The position numbers were made by a program, and so were the translations under genes. From Sinomonas albida (GTDB lineage: Bacteria > Actinomycetota > Actinomycetes > Actinomycetales > Micrococcaceae), in contig NZ_SWDW01000010.1 in NCBI RefSeq assembly GCF_004919045.1, positions 1 to 64,000 on the forward strand: a stretch of DNA of 64,000 nucleotides. The letters are read 5' to 3'. How positions within the stretch are numbered: position 1 is the stretch's first letter; each line of letters opens with the position of its first letter. Below are positions 63,497 to 64,000 of this stretch, in pieces. The notes under the pieces were generated by a model, which did no database searches, was not told the DNA's origin, and saw only the letters and a list, made by a program, of their open reading frames with translations.

Positions 63497-64000
63497 ATGA
63501 AGACGTTCATCCTGGGCGGCGGCTGCTTCTGGTGCCTCGACGCCGTCTACCAGAAGACCAAGGGCGTGAGCTCGGTGGTGTCCGGTTACATCGGCGGCCA
63601 CCTCCCCAACCCGGACTACTACAGCGTGTGCAGCGGGATGACGGGCCACGCCGAGGTAGTTGCCGTGACATTCGACGAAAACACCATTCCGGCCGAGACC
63701 GTGCTCGACATGTTCTTCGCGCTGCACGATCCGACCACTCCCAATCGGCAGGGTTATGACGTGGGGACGCAATATCGCTCGTCGATGTTCTACGTGGACG
63801 ATGACGAGAAGGTCCTGTTCGAGGACGCCATCGTGCGGAACCAGTCGCTCTGGGACCGCCCGATCGTCACCGAGGTGACGCGCGCGAGCGAGTTCTATCC
63901 GGCCGAGGAATTCCATCAGAATTACTACGCGAAGAACCCTCAGGCCGGGTACTGCCACGTGATCATCAATCCGAAGCTGGCGAAGGCCCGCAAATATTAC
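63497..64000 (+). CDS. msrA: Peptide-methionine (S)-S-oxide reductase, cut by the window edge
   Basis: MsrA repairs oxidised methionine. The 168 visible codons start MKTFILGGGCFWCLDAVY with the catalytic Cys in GCFWC. TGHAEVVAVTFD, FFALHDPTTPNRQGYDVGTQYRS and EFYPAEEFHQNYYAKNPQ follow. The reading frame is open to the last base; the missing C-terminus would be only a few residues long. It is divergent from the Nif3-like gene, with 54 bases between the two starts. Confidence 0.95.
   Translation, partial: MKTFILGGGCFWCLDAVYQKTKGVSSVVSGYIGGHLPNPDYYSVCSGMTGHAEVVAVTFDENTIPAETVLDMFFALHDPTTPNRQGYDVGTQYRSSMFYVDDDEKVLFEDAIVRNQSLWDRPIVTEVTRASEFYPAEEFHQNYYAKNPQAGYCHVIINPKLAKARKYY

Overview
The window is chromosomal DNA of a high-GC actinobacterium, most likely a member of the Micrococcaceae (Arthrobacter/Sinomonas-like). 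This is an inference from several signs: strong G/C bias at third codon positions; frequent GTG starts; a gpgP-like/rsfS/nadD block arranged as in mycobacteria; a mycothiol-type DsbA-fold oxidoreductase; two ClpP genes beside clpX; an actinobacterial Ile T-box with very short stem I; and MptB-like mannosyltransferases. Most of it is ordinary core chromosome. Accessory DNA is limited to an IS3-type end at the left edge and the 43.4-51.1 kb block.

Layout. 0-0.7 kb: 3' end of an IS3-family element and two tandem tRNA-Ala(GGC) genes. 0.8-14.2 kb (minus strand): a run read from right to left of rne, a thiD-tenA fusion, rplU-rpmA, obgE-proB-proA, a small membrane protein, nadD, a membrane-anchored unknown, rsfS and a gpgP-like phosphatase. 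14.6-16.1 kb: a vitamin K epoxide reductase-type gene converges on ndk. Between them lie two opposed arrays of a 31-bp repeat around a perfect hairpin. 16.1-22.8 kb (minus): DUF4233, folC, ileS with its T-box leader, an SDR oxidoreductase and a DUF488 protein. 22.9-28.3 kb: an archaeal-type valS (+), a DsbA-fold oxidoreductase (-) and an MFS transporter (+) divergent from it.

28.4-34.6 kb (minus): clpX, clpP2, clpP1 (with a ClgR-like box upstream), tig, tRNA-Pro, tRNA-Gly, rpiB and a membrane protein. 34.8-41.5 kb: pepN, an OsmC-like gene, mscS-like gene, a group II truncated hemoglobin, and two thioesterases around an unknown. 41.7-43.3 kb: ettA (-). 43.4-48.0 kb: a three-gene, end-overlapping catabolic operon (TIM-barrel isomerase, DUF993, Gfo/Idh/MocA dehydrogenase) divergent from its probable LacI-family repressor, with two operator-like dyads between. 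48.1-51.7 kb (minus): ssb, a large surface protein and a sortase-like gene in tight tandem. 52.1-58.4 kb: tRNA-Arg, three GT-C/GT87-like membrane glycosyltransferases, orn, tRNA-His and def. 58.5-64 kb: a small coiled-coil gene, a long-form GAPDH, RNase P RNA, yaaA, a degenerate zinc-ribbon protein, a Nif3-like protein and the start of msrA (cut by the window edge).

The most unusual items are the inverted 31-bp repeat arrays, the sortase-like protein with no arginine after its cysteine in tandem with ssb, and the unassigned LacI-controlled sugar module. No defence system, CRISPR array or prophage was seen.
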